27,500 nt of DNA from Sphaeroforma sirkka (Eukaryota > Opisthokonta > Ichthyosporea > Ichthyophonida): positions 60,001-87,500 of the forward strand of contig LUCW03000002.1 in NCBI GenBank assembly GCA_001586965.3, read 5' to 3'. This document shows, one piece after another, positions 9,679 to 20,313 of this stretch. Under the pieces are notes generated by a model. It did not search any database. It was not told where the DNA came from and worked only from the letters and a program-made list of their open reading frames with translations. A program made the position numbers and the translations under genes. Each line of letters opens with the position of its first letter. Within the stretch, counting starts at the first letter, position 1.

Positions 9679-10160
9679 ATTAGTATGTATTGTAATGTAA
9701 TGGAGATTTGTAAATGTGTGCAGTCATCCTCAAAATAGTTCGGGTATAAATACTTCCCGTCCTAGAGGTTCGACGCCCGTCTCAACAAATCTCGACATTC
9801 TTACTTAGACAATTTAGTTCGTGCCCAGTACTCCGTCCCTTGCCATAGTATCAACTCACCCATGAATCCTGCTCATAACTTTAGCCCATGCATATGTTAT
9901 GTGCACTTATGATTTAACCCCCGTCGGGGTTCACCCTACCCCCTTGTGTGCCTCTCCATCCTTCTGGTGGAGTCACCTGCCTCTTCAGTGAACTCTGCTT
10001 GCTCCTGAGAAGGCTCTTCAGCTCTTGTGTTGCTCACCGTATGTCGCTGATTTATTCTTCCGTGCTCCAACATGTGCCATTGTGGTAAACAACCCATGAT
10101 GGCTCCATATAGGCCTTCCTGGCTCTGTCGATCCCTCTCTATGCAACTAGACTCAACTTA
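9679..10160. other. Upstream region of element B gag, no gene seen
   Basis: No coding signal is visible. The minus strand has TATTTATA near 9745, close to the gag start, which could be part of a promoter. A plus-strand GGTTCGACGCC at 9768-9778 equals the Pol III B-box consensus but has no A-box partner. The GC content is about that of the gag-pol; it drops beyond about 10150, which may mark a boundary between two elements. Confidence 0.4.
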
Positions 10161-10182
10161 ATATGAAGTCCCTTAAAACAGA

Positions 10183-10251
10183 TGTTTCTTAGTATTGTTC
10201 TTGGTTGTTTCTTAGTATTGTTCTTGGTTGTTTCTTAGTATTGTTCTTGGT
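10183..10251. repeat. Three exact tandem copies of a 23-bp unit
   Basis: The unit TGTTTCTTAGTATTGTTCTTGGT occurs three times head to tail at 10183, 10206 and 10229 without change (each unit is given here in full only because it defines the repeat; bounds are exact to the base). It overlaps the 3' end of the gag-like fossil on the minus strand. Confidence 0.95.
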
Positions 10252-11210
10252 TCTCGTCGCCAACTATGGCCCTTATCTCGGTAGACCACTTCTCTGTGAG
10301 TATGTTGAGCTTTAGTATCTTGCAACGACTGAAATAGAATGTTAGCTCGTCTAAAACCACTCGTTTACTGTAATCGACTCGTTCTAAACCTCTATATGCA
10401 GGTGGTATGTTTACCCTTGTTCCTACCCCTATGCTTTCTACCAAGGTGTAAATAAAATTGCTATAGCTCGCTTTTGTCTAGACCTGGTGTGAGTCTATAT
10501 TGTTTGTAACGTTGTCACTTTTAGCCCTACCTGTCTTAGGCACTACTATCCTATACCTTCTCTTGAATATTTCTCTGTTCAACACTTTAAAATCTACCTC
10601 TCCTGACTCTATTTTCCTGTTTTTAACGAAATTCTTTACCTCCAACAATTGTCTTAACTTTCCCAGCTTTTTTCTTCTAGTTTGTACGTGTCCTTAGTAG
10701 GGTCCTGGTGTAACTACTGCCCTACTATTTATATCTCTAACCTTTTAGTTTCGACCACTACTAGAGCTACTCTTAGTTATTATTGTTACGTATCTTGTTC
10801 GTTGTCTGAGCCCTTCCGGACCTTCTGATTTCGCTCCTGTTCTGCTGATGTCAACCCCTCCGATGCTTTCGATGGCTCCTCGTGCTCAGTTGTAGTGTCT
10901 TTGTTTGACAATGTTTGTTGCTTTCTAGGAATATTAGCTACTTGCTGAGAAAGCCTGACCCTTTCCAACTGCCTAGCCATACTAGATCTACTTAGCCTAA
11001 AGCGTCGATCGATTCCTTCAGATCCTCTTGTCTGGTGCCGTTATATCTGCTGTTCGCCCGGTCTCTGTGTTCCTTCCGGGCCGCTGTCACCATTTGACAG
11101 TAAGCACGGCATTGTGGCACTAGCGTCACTGCTAGTAGAACCACTACCAGCCTCCTCCGTCGGTAGATTCTAGCGATCTCATCAACTTACTGCTCCATCT
11201 TGCTTTTCCT
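10235..11210 (-). pseudogene. Second gag-like fossil next to the right repeat of element B
   Basis: On the minus strand several open stretches follow one another from the right repeat. First comes a basic stretch followed by a hydrophobic run (RRRRLVVVLLAV), then a charged region rich in Glu, Gln and Ser (about 10786-10980). Last is about 140 residues of helix-rich sequence (LVESIGVGTRVNIPPAYRG, LDELTFYFSRC) down to 10235. Position just inside an LTR and composition suggest a gag of a retroelement. It does not resemble the gag of element B's main frame or that of element C. Base composition also differs from the gag-pol at 3590-9680. It is broken. Confidence 0.45.
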
Positions 11211-11434
11211 GTTACATTCAACGTTCTCCCTCCTCAGGGAGGGGACGTTGTTCATTTATTAGTAATTGTAAACAGTAATCCTAAAATGACTGACTCTTAA
11301 ATGAGTCATCAGTCATGTGTTGTAAAACCAGAAAAACACTAAAACCCAGTTTATCAGATAATTCTGATAAACTGTAAAACTTGTAATAAACCTAAAATAA
11401 TCAAATAACTATAAGTACTTGTATTCTGACCACA
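11210..11434 (-). repeat. Element B right repeat, probable 5' LTR
   Basis: Near-identical, same-orientation partner of 2589-2810 with TG...CA ends. It carries the same three inverted repeats: AACGTT-flanked arms at 11220-11249, a GACTC/GAGTC pair, and 12-bp perfect arms at 11347-11374 whose 4-base loop (TAAT) differs from the left copy (TTAT). I cannot identify a primer-binding site with confidence beside it. Confidence 0.7.
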
Positions 11435-11786
11435 CCGGTTATGTACGAATTATCCTTCCTTGGTTTTAGGACTCAAAGTCCAACTAGGTTTAGAATCACT
11501 AATAGAGTTTATATATGGTTAAACTGGCTTTCACAAAAACCTATTTTACCCAAAATTGGACGTCCAAAATATATGTCAATCAGATATTTGTGTCCTAAAT
11601 GTAATAAACAAGAGTCTTTACCAAAAAGGGTTTTCTTGGTATATTAGGTTTTGGGTTTTAATTACCTCATTTGAACTCTCTATCACTATGGACGTGTGTA
11701 CTGCAAATACCGTATCTTCCCACAAATGGATCAACTTGACATCGATGGCCGCAATCATGATCTCTGGCTCTCTGATGTCTTCGTCG
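11435..11786 (+). mobile_element. Element E, left flank: older retroelement remnant
   Basis: Short open plus-strand stretches lie here, one with a CPKC pair (about 11590-11610). The segment near 11700-11786 reads in the same direction as the gag/protease-like fossil that continues on the far side of element C. Element C therefore seems to have landed inside this older unit. No known domain is named for the left flank alone. Confidence 0.4.
11783..11786. repeat. Target-site duplication of element C, left copy
   Basis: GTCG directly precedes the first LTR and is repeated directly after the second LTR at 20310-20313. Four to six bases is the usual duplication size for Gypsy integrases. With only four bases, chance cannot be excluded, but both LTR edges independently fall exactly here. 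Confidence 0.7.
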
Positions 11787-12462
11787 AGAATCTTGTAATA
11801 TAAGTACGTAAACTTAGTTTTCCTTAAATGGTTTTTAACGGTTTTATTAATTAAATACCTTTTGTATTTACATATCAAATATTTGGACAAGGCCATTAAA
11901 AGGCCCCAGTAAAATACCAAATAAAGATATGGTCTAGCTCTATCAATAGAACTATATTCACTTTCCGAATCTATTTGTGTCTGAATAGTTCGGTAGCGAG
12001 ATGGCTCAACCGAACGTAGGTTTCTAAGGACTATTAGTGTTGCTTAGTTTACCCTCCGTTCAGCCAACCAGATGTGCCAGTCTGATGAAGGCTAGTCGGT
12101 AATTTTTGATAAGTGGCAAAATATTGCTTAATGCAATAACTATGGATATCGAGTATTTTTTTTTCTTTTTTTTTCTAAAGATGGGATTTTATGAGTCAAC
12201 GAAACATACCGTAGTTTCTAATAGAGCGACAACGAAACACTACATAAAATCCCTTCGGTGAAATCAGTACTGAAAGGAACATATATAGGCAATGTCTCAG
12301 CCTCACAATCCCTCACAGTATTGCTGTTTTCACGAGGTATACCTAACTTTACTAAAAGACTCATTCCGTTTATTTACTTTTTAATTTTATCGTACTTAGC
12401 CTTAACCTAAGCGTTAATTTACTCTAAGGCGTAAATATCGCCTTGACAGACCGAAACTTACA
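11787..12462 (+). repeat. Element C 5' LTR
   Basis: Starts AGAATCTTGTAATATAA and ends GAAACTTACA; the partner is at 19636-20309. An alternative start three to eight bases in would give TGTAA...TTACA ends, but the shared AGAATCT before both TGTAA sites and the GTCG duplication favour the longer form. A TATA-like ATATATAGGC lies at 12281-12290. An 11-bp perfect inverted repeat (GGGATTTTATG at 12183-12193, CATAAAATCCC at 12243-12253) lies just upstream of it. Confidence 0.88.
12282..12290 (+). promoter_or_regulatory. TATA-like box in element C 5' LTR
   Basis: TATATAGGC is kept in both LTR copies (the other at 20131-20139), within a conserved block ending GGCAATGTCTCAGC. Position about 175 bases before the LTR end fits a U3/R boundary. 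Promoter function is inferred. Confidence 0.5.
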
Positions 12463-12588
12463 CATTTTAAATTAGCAAATGTATTGACTACTCAGACTAC
12501 TTAAACGTAAAGGTAGATTACTACCACGATTTTTTTCCTAAGCGCAGTCATTCCATAAAGAGAATAGACTGGTCGTAAGTTAAGTTTT

Positions 12589-15000
12589 ATGACTAAGAAA
12601 GACAATATACATGCAAAGGAATGCAAGGCCGAACGTAAGAAAATGAAGAGAAAAGCAGCTAGTGCCGCCGCAGCTACAGCTGCCGCAGAAGCAACCGCCG
12701 CTGCTACCGATGCGTTTAACCACACCGTAGCCAAAGCACTTTGTCTCTGGCGGTAATAGTTCAGACAATGCTTCGGATAAGGATTTAGCCACTCCGATTA
12801 AGGAGACTACTCCTGCAGAGAGGGCCCGAGGACCAACGATGGCCTCAACTCCGAAGCTCACATTTTTGAAGCCAAGAAGTGAGACAAGGGACACGTCTCA
12901 AGACGCCCCAACCAATACTTTTGATGGAACTCAGAAAGAAAAATTACCAACTATAGTGGACAAAGACAAATCTCAGAAGGTACCTACACCGAAACCAGAA
13001 AAAGAGACAAGCAAGTGGAAAACTCAAATCTACGTCCGAGACTACAGAGCCAACGCGCGTAAGTGTAAACTTCGAGGGATATTTCTATGTTTTAAATTAT
13101 GTTATATAAACTAAGATACGGTTTAAGTCAGTTAGGATTAAGCAGTGGTAGCTTGTATATGAATGATCGGGACTGCCTCTTGGTAAGAGCCTTAATATCC
13201 TCAATCACACAGGACGTTCCTCTAGCTGTTCTTTATCAAATAATTTCCACTAAAAGTACTAAGTGTTCATGACCACATGCTTAGTTTGTAGATAGACATA
13301 AGAAAATAAGTCAAGTTAATACATTGGCTAATATAAATAAAGTTTCATCTGAAGAAAAGTTAAAAAAGAAAAAGGCTTATTGGATTTTGGAGATGTAAGT
13401 AGTAGTTCAGAGATTATAAAATTTAGTTTATGATATCCTACATCTACTATCGTCTCAAATAAGTCCAAGTAAATGAGTCATACCAAATACTCAGGCTATT
13501 GGAGCCATCAAAATGGATTTAGAACAATTTGGAAATATTGGAAAAAGAACTTGTATTAAATTATTTTAAATACAAATAGAACCCAATATGTTATCTCTTT
13601 TGATCTTGATATTTTAGACTGACCAGAGGCCGTATTTCTACATAGATAAATTAACGACTGAACTGATCTTAAGAATAAGCTAGCCGCCCTTAAGAAAGGC
13701 ATGTCTGTTGAACATGGGATAGATCGAATGTATGGATCAGGGAAACACACACAGCACTTACGTGATCACGTTTCTCCGGGCACTACTGAAACCCTACAGA
13801 AGTGGATAGAACGTCGGCAGGCGATGACGCCCGAAAAGCCAAAAGAATCTGAGCACCAAATCTGTGGCAGTAGACTTAGATGTGCTCAGCGTATCTATAC
13901 CTTACGAGGATCTACCACCAGACGTACAGGACCTTTACTCGCCTGTTCTTTCGCCCGGCCATGGGTCGCCTGCCCTTGAGGGGTTTTTAGACCTATAGGC
14001 AGGTAGAAATACTCCGCCGCCTCTACCAAATTGGGGGAAACCTCGCCGTTGGGAACCAGTTTAAGCTGGATATGTTGTCCATACGACGATACCACCCAAA
14101 CTCATAAGGCCAACGCCCATCCCAGGAACCGAGCACCAAAAGGCCTCGACCATGGATTTACACGGGGTAATAAGCACCTTCGTAGGCGTGTTAAAGACGT
14201 CGTATTTAATCGTTTCGATTGCACCGCCCAAGCACCAACCTGCAGAAAATTTCCTCTCTGATGAGGTGACCGAACTTAATAAAGCGGTCGATGTCTACAC
14301 CAAAGAGATGGAACTCGGTTATAAAGCATCGTGGAGAAGATGTATTGTACTATGCTAATATAATAGCAATCAAGCGGAAGCGCATCGATCAGCTACTTTA
14401 GGCCAGACGTGGACAAGACCACCGGGACAATCAGAAGTATAAGGGACAGATCAGTCGACTTAAATCTAACTGGGATGCCAATAGCAAGCAGGTTAAGTTC
14501 ATAAATAACTATGACCTTGACACGCTAACCCGTACGCTAAATGCGTTTACGGTCATACTGGAGACAAATGATATTGCTCCCCAGCGATGGATATTTTCTT
14601 TATTGCAGTCCTTTGATTTTACAGGAACAAGTTATTTGATCCTGCAGAGACATCAGTATGAGCTAGACACCTGTCGTGATTGGCCAGCTGTGTGCTGGTT
14701 AGTAACGTCCTTATTAAGCAAGGACATGCGTAGTCCTGGACTAAGCTCAATTCTAACTGAACCAGTCGAGTATACTCCCATTCAGAGTTACATTCTGAAA
14801 CTCGATGCAGATCTGAAGCGTCCCGATCTAACAAACGACAAGGCTCAGAAATGGTACGAGTTCCTGGCTATGCATGTGTTCTGCAAGAATATAGGGAACA
14901 GCGACAAAGAAAGTCTGTACACTGAGTTGCGACGTAAGTACGCAGCTGAGGCCCGAGACAAGGAACATGAGACGAAGTTCCCATTTTTATATTAATGAAT
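12589..15000 (+). pseudogene. Element C: gag region
   Basis: Several open stretches carry gag-like composition. The first begins at 12589 and turns into an alanine-rich run (SAAAATAAAEATAAATDAF). A Lys/Pro/Thr-rich stretch follows (about 12839-13060). The most globular part is at 14460-14995, with segments such as DWPAVCWLVTSLLSK and KWYEFLAMHVFC. About 13110-13700 is AT-rich with no visible coding signal. No named gag family can be assigned. The region is heavily broken. Confidence 0.55.
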
Positions 15001-15299
15001 CTATTCTTTACCTTCACAGCGAGTAACCTCGAAGAGAAAGGCGGTAAATAAGAAACCGCGCGAGCTCCCTGTTCAAGGATACCTCTCACGCCAGACGTCA
15101 GATGATAAGCCTCATCAGACGAGTCCTAACCAGACACGTGCTCGCGACTCTACTCAATCAACGCGACCCAATAAACGGGCAAGGGAGGAGCCAAAGGATA
15201 AGAAGCCTCCATATAAGGAAATTAAGAAATGTGCCGACGCACAATGTGGGTATGACATGTATCAATTGACCCCTAACGGTTATTGGAAGACATGCACCC

Positions 15300-15620
15300 A
15301 ACTGTATACACTGCCTTACGAAGTGTGACAAGTGTGAGAAGACTAATGGCTATCATGCCAAGCCTTGTGACAGGAAGCCCGACATTAAGTTGGACTGAAA
15401 GTACTACCATGTACAATCGTTACAAAGAAATACAACGACTCCTTAGATGAGCGTGTAATAATCCCTGTATATTGCAACGGAAATAAAGTCTTTGCATTGA
15501 TTGATCCTGGTTCAGAAATTTCATGTATATCTGACCGCTTTGCATTAATGAAAGACATTGGAAGGCGAATTGGAACCACTAACCTTCTTTTAGCAAATGA
15601 TAAAAAAAATTAAGTGTGAT
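15300..15620 (+). pseudogene. Element C: zinc knuckle and aspartic protease region
   Basis: A CDKCEKTNGYHAKPC cluster (C-x2-C-x6-H-x3-C) near 15325-15370 fits a nucleocapsid zinc knuckle with unusual spacing. It is followed near 15480-15560 by VFALIDPGSEISCIS, which matches the active-site strand and turn of a retropepsin. Order and position between gag and RT support this. It is a fossil. Confidence 0.65.
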
Positions 15621-16049
15621 ACTATGGCCACAGATGTTAAAATCTCCCTGGCCGATGATAGAATTATCACTAACCAAGCTGTGTTCGTTAAGGTGGCACA
15701 GAAGTACGACATTATAGTCGGTATGAGCGATTTGCTCACGTTAGGGATAACCACAACAGGCTTACCCAACAACATAGATCCATTGAAGGATCCGTCTGAC
15801 GATAACTGTCTGAAAGCATATATACCACCGTCGGACACAGTCAAGGAATTAATTCCTGGCTTTGCCGATAAGATAACAGTTCTTAAATTAGTAAATAAGA
15901 AGATAAAAATAACCGACTGGGCGAAATTCCACTTTAACGATGGATACGTCAGCCTTGACTTAAGCAAGGTAGACTTTACTAAGCTCAAATGTCCTTCAAG
16001 AAACTATGTTTCCTGGAGACATTAAGCTGTAGTTAAAGAACAAGTCGAG

Positions 16050-16900
16050 AAATGGTTATCCGATGGAGTAATCGAAATCAAATACCAACAAACGCCAGTT
16101 AACGTAGCATTGTTGGCAGTTGATCAACACAACTCTGACGGAACATTTAAGAAAGTCAGAGAAGTCAGAGTATGTTTAGATATGAGCCCAATAAGTAAAC
16201 TATTGCCGACTCATAGTTTTCATCTCCCTCGTATAAACGAGTTACTGAGACGAATAGAAGGTGCTACGGTGTTTCCAACCATTAACCTAACACAGGGGTA
16301 TCATCAAATGCAAATTTATAAACCTCATCGTAAGTACTTTAGTTTCACTTGGAAGGGTAAACAATACAGGTTTTGAGGAGCACCTTTCGGGTTGCACTCT
16401 TTACCAACATTCTTCCAACAAGTAATGGAAGAAATGTTTGCAGACATACCCAATGCGCAAGTCTACATAGATGACATAGTCATCTTTTCAAAGACTAAGG
16501 GCGAACATGCCGCATTAGTCAGACGAGTCCTTCTGACTCTACGAACAAAACTTCAAGATTAACGAGAAGAAATGTCACTTCGCAATGAGCGAAATACAGC
16601 TCTTAGGCTATCGTTTATCTGGGGAAGGTATCAAGATCGACCCCGGTAAGGTGGAACACCTATTAGATTGGCGGACACCAACTACAGGAAGAGACGAAAA
16701 CAGCATGTGTGGGTTTGTAAACTTCTTTTCCGATGGAGTGCTACACTTAGCTGATCATCTTAAACAATCCGGACACTTAAGATATCATGAAGATAAACTA
16801 AGAGACTTGTGGACCAAGGAATGTGATGACGCATTTAAAGTGCTCAAGCACGCAGTCCAACAAGCCCCTGTTGTACAAGGACCAGTCGATGGCGTGCCGT
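16050..16900 (+). pseudogene. Element C: reverse transcriptase
   Basis: RT motifs are in order: VRVCLDMSPISKLLP, LPRINELLRR, NLTQGYHQMQI (motif A region), [26 protein letters not shown], and the catalytic [11 protein letters not shown] at about 16462-16490. Then come KCHFAMSEIQLLGYRLSGEG and the connection region. It resembles the RT of element B but is clearly a separate lineage. It is broken. Confidence 0.9.
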
Positions 16901-17240
16901 TTGAGATAGTAACGGACGCATCAGACTTAGCACTCGGAGGCGTACTATACCAGGTTATAGATAATAAACCTAGGTATATATATTTTTTTTTAGCCGAGCC
17001 ATGAATGCATCACAGTTGAATTATCTAACTGTGAAGCAAGAGCTACTAGCCATAGTAGTAGCTTTAACACACTTCCGCAATTACTTTTACGGAACTGCTT
17101 TTATGCTGATGTGTGATCAGAAGTCTCTTCAATATATGAAAGAGATGAAACCAGACTCTCAATTACTGAGCCGATGGCATGATACGATATCAAAGTTTCG
17201 TTTTGATATCAAACATCTACATTTACCGGATATGTTATCA
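16900..17240 (+). pseudogene. Element C: RNase H
   Basis: FEIVTDASDLALGGVLYQV opens the domain with its first catalytic acid. LTVKQELLAIVVALTHF and MCDQKSLQYMKEMKPDSQLL follow, ending near HLPDMLSRFVPDF. It aligns closely with element A at 2230-2588. Confidence 0.88.
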
Positions 17241-17269
17241 CGCTTCGTACCGGACTTTAATAAATCCGT

Positions 17270-17711
17270 ACGTGAGTTACTGGCCACTGACTGGAAATGT
17301 AATCCCAGGTGGTTTGAACTGGCTAAAAAGATATTTGGACCACATACACATGACATGTTTGCTGCACACTATAATGCACAACTAAGGAATTATAGAATTT
17401 TAAATCATCCTATAGGAGATGCCTTTCAACTGGACGTCTCCAAACATAATGCGTGGGCTAATCCACCATGGCAGTCAATTGTCCAATTATTAAATCATGT
17501 CCATATACACAAAGCTACCATCACGTTGTGTTGCCCATTACGGAGTAAAGATCCATGGCTCAGTACATTGATAAGCATGATACAATGCAAGCCAATATAT
17601 TTAGATAGGGAAGTAGATACTTTCCTATATCAGGGTACCCGAGCGGTCCAGAAGACGCCCTGGAAACACACTATAATATGTCGTGTAGGTCCTATTGGAG
17701 CAACCAAATGA
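17270..17711 (+). pseudogene. Element C: Dam-like adenine methyltransferase-type domain
   Basis: The segment FGPHTHDMFAAHYNAQL is followed by GDAFQLDVSKHNAWANPPWQ (NPPW at 17460-17471) and TITLCCPLRSKDPWLSTL. Then comes a conserved RAVQKTPWKHTIICRVGP stretch that element A also has. Motif order fits Dam-type methyltransferases and the DIRS module of that kind. It lies between RNase H and the integrase zinc finger. Confidence 0.72.
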
Positions 17712-18139
17712 ACCCCTTCTTAGACCTTATTTAACAAGGTCATAGAACAGGAGATTCCACTTTCCACTAGATTGAACGTTAAGTAGTCCAAAGGTAACAC
17801 AGCTCCTGAAGTCTGTGCACAGGAAATACAATCTACTAGTGACACTACAGTTAAGTAGCGTCAGTCTCTAGCTATGACTCTATTTAATAACATAAAGTCC
17901 AAGCCCGAACTCCTTCAAACACTCTTTCTAAATATATTAATGAAAAATAATCTCGAAGTATATACATATATAATGCGACTATTAAATAAATCAGGTGTAT
18001 CAAACGCACATGAGCGCACTCATGACACTAATGCGAAAGAAGGACAGGAGTCTGGAAACACTACAGACTTAGAGACCACACAAGTGAATTCTCAACACCC
18101 TACCTTTATTCTGGAAGAGCAGAGTAATATAACATTCTT

Positions 18140-18670
18140 GCTTGGCTGACGCAAAACCATAAGCTGAGGCACCAGAACGTAGTAGACGCACTTAAAGATG
18201 CTAAGCGAGATGGGATCGCGCACCCTAAGCCGGCAACTCTAGTATATCAGTCATGTACAGACTGTGATCTCAGCCAGATTAAGCGCTATGGGTTCGCACC
18301 ACTTAAGAGTGTGACTGAAGATGTTCCATGGCGCAGGGTCATCATTGATCTGGTTGACCTTCCTACATCACGGTATAATTTGCTCTATCCTTTAAAGGAC
18401 AAGAATATGCAGACCGTGGCAGAATTATATTGCCAAGTCTTTGCTGACCACGGGTGGCCAGGTATAATGTGCACTGACAACGGTAGCGAGTTCTGCGATG
18501 ACGTAATGAAATCATTAGTACTCGTATCAGGCATGTGCCATAAAAGAGGTGTACCATATAAACCGCAAACACAAGGCGCTAATGAAACGCGCCACAGAAG
18601 GCATAAGTTCTTCTTACGTGCTGCATTAACGGAAGTGGGTACAAACACAGATGAGCGAGTGTGCTGATAC
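18140..18670 (+). pseudogene. Element C: integrase zinc finger and catalytic core
   Basis: Histidines (TKPxAEAPERS-type spacing is not kept, but HQNVVDALKDAKRDG-like helix is visible) precede a CTDC pair near 18255. The core follows with RRVIIDLVDLP (first Asp), CTDNGSEFC at about 18472-18498 (second Asp) and GANETRHRRH near 18573-18602 (Glu). KRYGFAPLKSVTED links zinc finger and core, nearly as in element A. It is a fossil. Confidence 0.8.
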
Positions 18671-19494
18671 AGTTACAAGAACAACAACCGCTCACTATTT
18701 TCGTGGCAGATATAGTGAGTTACAAATACCCTTTAACAAGGACGAGCCGGTTCACCATGAATTGCCATGGTTAGAGAAGGTACAACGCATACACAACGTT
18801 ATATATCCTTGCTTGCGAGAGACACGCAATATGGCCTTATTAAAAAGGCAAAACAGATAGAATGCTACCAAGAAGATAGCAGAGTATCAGGTGGGAGACA
18901 GAGTTAACATCCGTCAACGTAATTTCGACGCCACTGTACTAATATCGAAATGGATAGGACCATATATAATCTCTGTAGCCGACACTAAAAGTGGAACCTA
19001 CGAGGTTAATAACCCCGTCGGTTCTAGTGCTTTAAATATAGCCACTAGTCGGATTCCGACTACTGAGATTATTCTCGCAAGAAGACATGATTCTACTGCA
19101 CCTCTTGACCGCTCCGAATTCAAAGACATTATATGGAGAACGGATAGAGGAGGATACACATAATATCATACACACTTTATAGACGGTACAATCGCTGAAT
19201 TAACTTCAGACGCTTTTGACAATCAGGACTATTTAGAGGCCTTTAACAGAAAGTGGCGTAAACGCCTACATAAGTCACAGGCTGAAAAAGATAACATGTT
19301 CCCATCGTCTGAAGGCACGGAAGTTAAAACTTACCTGCCAACAGCTTTTATCCCGAGCTTTACTGCTCATCCTTCGTATGTTCCAAAAACATTGAAGCGC
19401 AAGAAACGTCCAGTCGACCACCACGGACCTTCTGGACCTAAACCAAAACTCACAGGTAACCGAGAACGCTTAACTTCCCCGCCTGAGAAACATT
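18670..19494 (+). pseudogene. Element C: integrase C-terminal and chromodomain-like tail
   Basis: VGDRVNIRQRNFD and KWIGPYIISVAD match the SH3/GPY-type fold after Gypsy integrase cores. SRIPTTEIILARRHD follows, then a stretch near 19160-19260 whose element A counterpart looks like a chromodomain. A basic, proline-rich end (LKRKKRPVDHHGPSGPKPK) closes at 19494. It is broken. Confidence 0.6.
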
Positions 19495-19635
19495 AACTAT
19501 ACGTTATGCTACTTAATGTTTTCGACCCGTTTTCCTTTCTCGCTTTTATGACCCATAATCAGCTTGAGTGAGCAGCTTGCTTCTCCTGGGTCTCAAAGCT
19601 GGGTGGGAGCTGTGTAAAAGTCGGGCCTCCACATT
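19495..19635 (+). other. Element C 3' untranslated stretch
   Basis: Between the end of the coding remains and the 3' LTR. It has a G-rich GCTGGGTGGGAGCTG near 19600 that might be a decayed polypurine tract, but it does not touch the LTR. Confidence 0.4.
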
Positions 19636-20309
19636 AGAATCTTGTAATATAAACGTACTCTTAAAACGTAAACTTAGTTTTTCTTAAATGATTTTTAACG
19701 GTTTCTATTTATTAAATACCTTTTCCATTTTACATATCAGATATCTGGACAAAGCCATTAAAAGGCCCCAGTAAAATATCAAATATAAGATTTGGTCTAG
19801 CTCTATTAATAGAACTATATTTACTTTCCAGATCTATCTATATCTGAATACTTCGGTAAGTGAGATGGCTCAACCGAACATAGGTTATTAAGGACTATTA
19901 GCGTTGCTTAGTTTATCCTCCGTTCAGCCAACCAGATGTGCCAGTCTGATGAAGGCTAGTTGGTAATTCTTAATAAGTGGCAAGTTATTGGTTAATGCAA
20001 TAACTATGGACATCAAGAGTATATATATTTTTTTCTAAAGATAGGATTTTTATGAATCTCTCGGATTCGCCCCAACGAAACATACCGTAGCTTCTAGTAG
20101 AGCGACAACGAAACACTGAATAAAATCCTATATATAGGCAATGTCTCAGCTTCACGATCCCTCAGAGTATTGCTGTTTTTACAAGGCATACCTAACTTTA
20201 CGAAAAGACTCTTTTCGGTTTGTTTACTTTTAGATTTTATTATACTTCGCTTTAACCTAAGCGTTTAACTCTAAGGCGTTAATATCGCCTTGATAGACCG
20301 AAACTTACA
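19636..20309 (+). repeat. Element C 3' LTR
   Basis: Partner of 11787-12462: same start (AGAATCTTGTAATATAA), same end (GAAACTTACA), and the same TATA-like block at 20131-20139. The inverted repeat is here ATAGGATTTTTA (20041-20052) with TAAAATCCTAT (20121-20131), so the first G-C pair of the 5' LTR copy is replaced by A-T on both arms. Confidence 0.88.
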
Positions 20310-20313
20310 GTCG
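20310..20313. repeat. Target-site duplication of element C, right copy
   Basis: GTCG directly after the 3' LTR, matching 11783-11786. Confidence 0.7.

Larger units (their letters stand above)
2589..11434 (-). mobile_element. Element B: LTR-bounded Gypsy unit with chromodomain pol
   Basis: The unit is framed by direct repeats at 2589-2810 and 11210-11434, each with TG...CA ends. Next to the left repeat is a minus-strand G7 tract (2811-2820) that fits a polypurine tract, which makes the left repeat the 3' LTR of a minus-strand element. Inside lies one complete set of Gypsy gag-pol parts (3590-9680), two minisatellite blocks and a second gag-like fossil (10235-11210). No matching target duplication is visible outside the repeats. 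One long element and two nested elements both remain possible. The gag-pol has about four or five interruptions, so the copy is broken. Confidence 0.65.
11787..20309 (+). mobile_element. Element C: Gypsy element with two LTRs, same family as A
   Basis: An 8.5-kb plus-strand unit with 676-bp and 674-bp LTRs, a GTCG target duplication, and parts in the order gag, zinc knuckle, protease, RT, RNase H, methyltransferase-like domain, H2C2, integrase, SH3/chromodomain-like tail. Structurally it is complete from LTR to LTR, but the coding part is broken in a dozen or more places. By eye the LTRs agree at about nine bases in ten over the middle stretch compared, so the insertion is not recent. It sits inside the older element E. 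Confidence 0.88.

Noticed and set aside
8579-9683. Several plus-strand open frames across the gag of element B
   Set aside because: Antisense shadows of a long minus-strand frame; no motif or family resemblance.
9768-9778. Perfect Pol III B-box match GGTTCGACGCC
   Set aside because: No A-box at a suitable distance and no cloverleaf. An 11-base match is expected by chance at this scale.
12839-13114. Possible separate host gene (Lys/Pro/Thr-rich protein)
   Set aside because: It lies inside element C just after its 5' LTR in the gag position and is better read as part of the retroelement.
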